Assembly (NCBI RefSeq): GCF_015207425.1
Contig: NZ_JADEWZ010000016.1
Span: 1-64,000, forward strand
DNA: 64,000 bases
Origin: Lusitaniella coriacea LEGE 07157
Lineage (GTDB): Bacteria > Cyanobacteriota > Cyanobacteriia > Cyanobacteriales > Spirulinaceae
Direction of reading: 5' to 3'
In this document: positions 63,740 through 64,000 of the stretch, piece by piece
Numbering within the stretch: the first letter of the stretch is position 1
How the letters are laid out: the number at the start of each line of letters is the position of its first letter
Program-made: the position numbers and the translations under genes
Notes under the pieces: generated by a model
What the model was told of the DNA's origin: nothing
The model's input: the letters and a program-made list of their open reading frames with translations, nothing else
Databases searched by the model: none

Positions 63740-64000
63740 CTAAATTTTATTAGGATCGATTCCCAGTTCGCGGAGTTTGGCAGCGAGGCGTTCCTTTTGC
63801 TGGCGTTCGGATTGAGCATCTTCTTCTGGGGTAGGAACTAGTTCTCCTTCTGGGGTGAAAAAGCGAACAAAATCTCCTTCAATTTCTAGATACAATCCTA
63901 ACTGTTGACTCCATAAGCGTCCTTGCGGGTTAGCTTCTATTTCTTCGTACTTTCCATCGACTAAATGGAATCCCACCAACTCCAACTTATCCGGGTCGAA
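63740..64000 (-). CDS. Uma2-family endonuclease, C-terminal part (cut by window edge)
   Basis: The frame is open through the right edge of the window. The visible residues (DKLELVGFHLVDGKYEEIEA, then GRLWSQQLGLYLEIEG, RFFTPEGELVPTPEEDAQSE, RLAAKLRELGIDPNKI) match the C-terminal region typical of cyanobacterial Uma2 (DUF820) proteins, a PD-(D/E)xK-like nuclease fold often multiplied in cyanobacterial genomes. The catalytic part lies outside the window. An internal TTG at 63985 is not a real start. It ends 11 bp before the metal permease gene. Confidence 0.78.
   Translation of the reverse strand, partial: FDPDKLELVGFHLVDGKYEEIEANPQGRLWSQQLGLYLEIEGDFVRFFTPEGELVPTPEEDAQSERQQKERLAAKLRELGIDPNKI

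Overview
The window is chromosomal DNA from a cyanobacterium. It carries chlorophyll genes (ycf54, chlD), a cyanobacterial multi-domain Ser/Thr kinase/histidine kinase, haemagglutinin-type two-partner secretion proteins, PEP-CTERM surface proteins, very frequent HIP1 octamers (GCGATCGC) and heptameric short tandem repeats between genes. The genus cannot be fixed from this sequence. I saw no rRNA, tRNA, CRISPR array or intact IS element.

Layout. 0-2.6 kb: glycosyltransferase and flippase (minus), with a 159-bp tandem duplication at the left edge. 2.6-4.5 kb: pdxJ, ycf54 and a small gene. 4.5-6.8 kb: a sensor histidine kinase and a decayed relic of a second one. 7.2-8.6 kb: an AT-rich three-gene cassette (coiled-coil protein, putative HTH protein, HNH endonuclease). 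A decayed copy of the 5' end of the following TPM-domain gene lies on its other side. 8.6-16.7 kb: TPM protein, egtD, an EI24 membrane protein, a squalene/phytoene synthase homologue, a pentapeptide-repeat protein, fumC and a helix-hairpin-helix protein. 16.8-22.2 kb: the 1,810-residue signalling protein. 22.3-28 kb: a PEP-CTERM protein and a 1,561-residue secreted haemagglutinin-like protein. 28-43 kb: housekeeping genes (bifunctional nuclease, aldo/keto reductase, riboflavin synthase, TrkA-type K+ regulator, tilS, sppA, fni, a polyamine-type binding protein, an EamA transporter, a saccharopine dehydrogenase-like protein, YaaW, a GerMN lipoprotein). 43.4-49 kb: a second haemagglutinin-like exoprotein followed by its TpsB outer-membrane transporter. 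49-51.6 kb: Na+/H+ antiporter and SLH lipoprotein. 51.7-55.9 kb: three tandem paralogous PEP-CTERM surface proteins with duplicated leaders. 56.1-58.1 kb: chlD. 58.1-61.6 kb: an island of toxin-antitoxin genes and relics. 61.8-64 kb: pdxA, a metal ABC permease and a cut-off Uma2-type gene.

Themes. Cell-surface construction dominates: two TpsA exoproteins served by one visible TpsB, four PEP-CTERM proteins with no exosortase in the window, an SLH lipoprotein, and glycosyltransferase plus flippase. PLP synthesis is represented at both ends (pdxJ, pdxA), and chlorophyll synthesis by ycf54 and chlD.

The best candidate for something undescribed is the 7.2-8.6 kb cassette. Its three consecutive products share an IESN[IL]-type helical module, and the last is an HNH nuclease. 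Other notable points are a dispersed repeat that supplies the stop codon of three unrelated genes, a roughly 40-bp palindromic repeat found once inside a coding sequence, and a DUF5615 toxin gene whose expected start is separated from its body by an apparent one-base loss in a T run.
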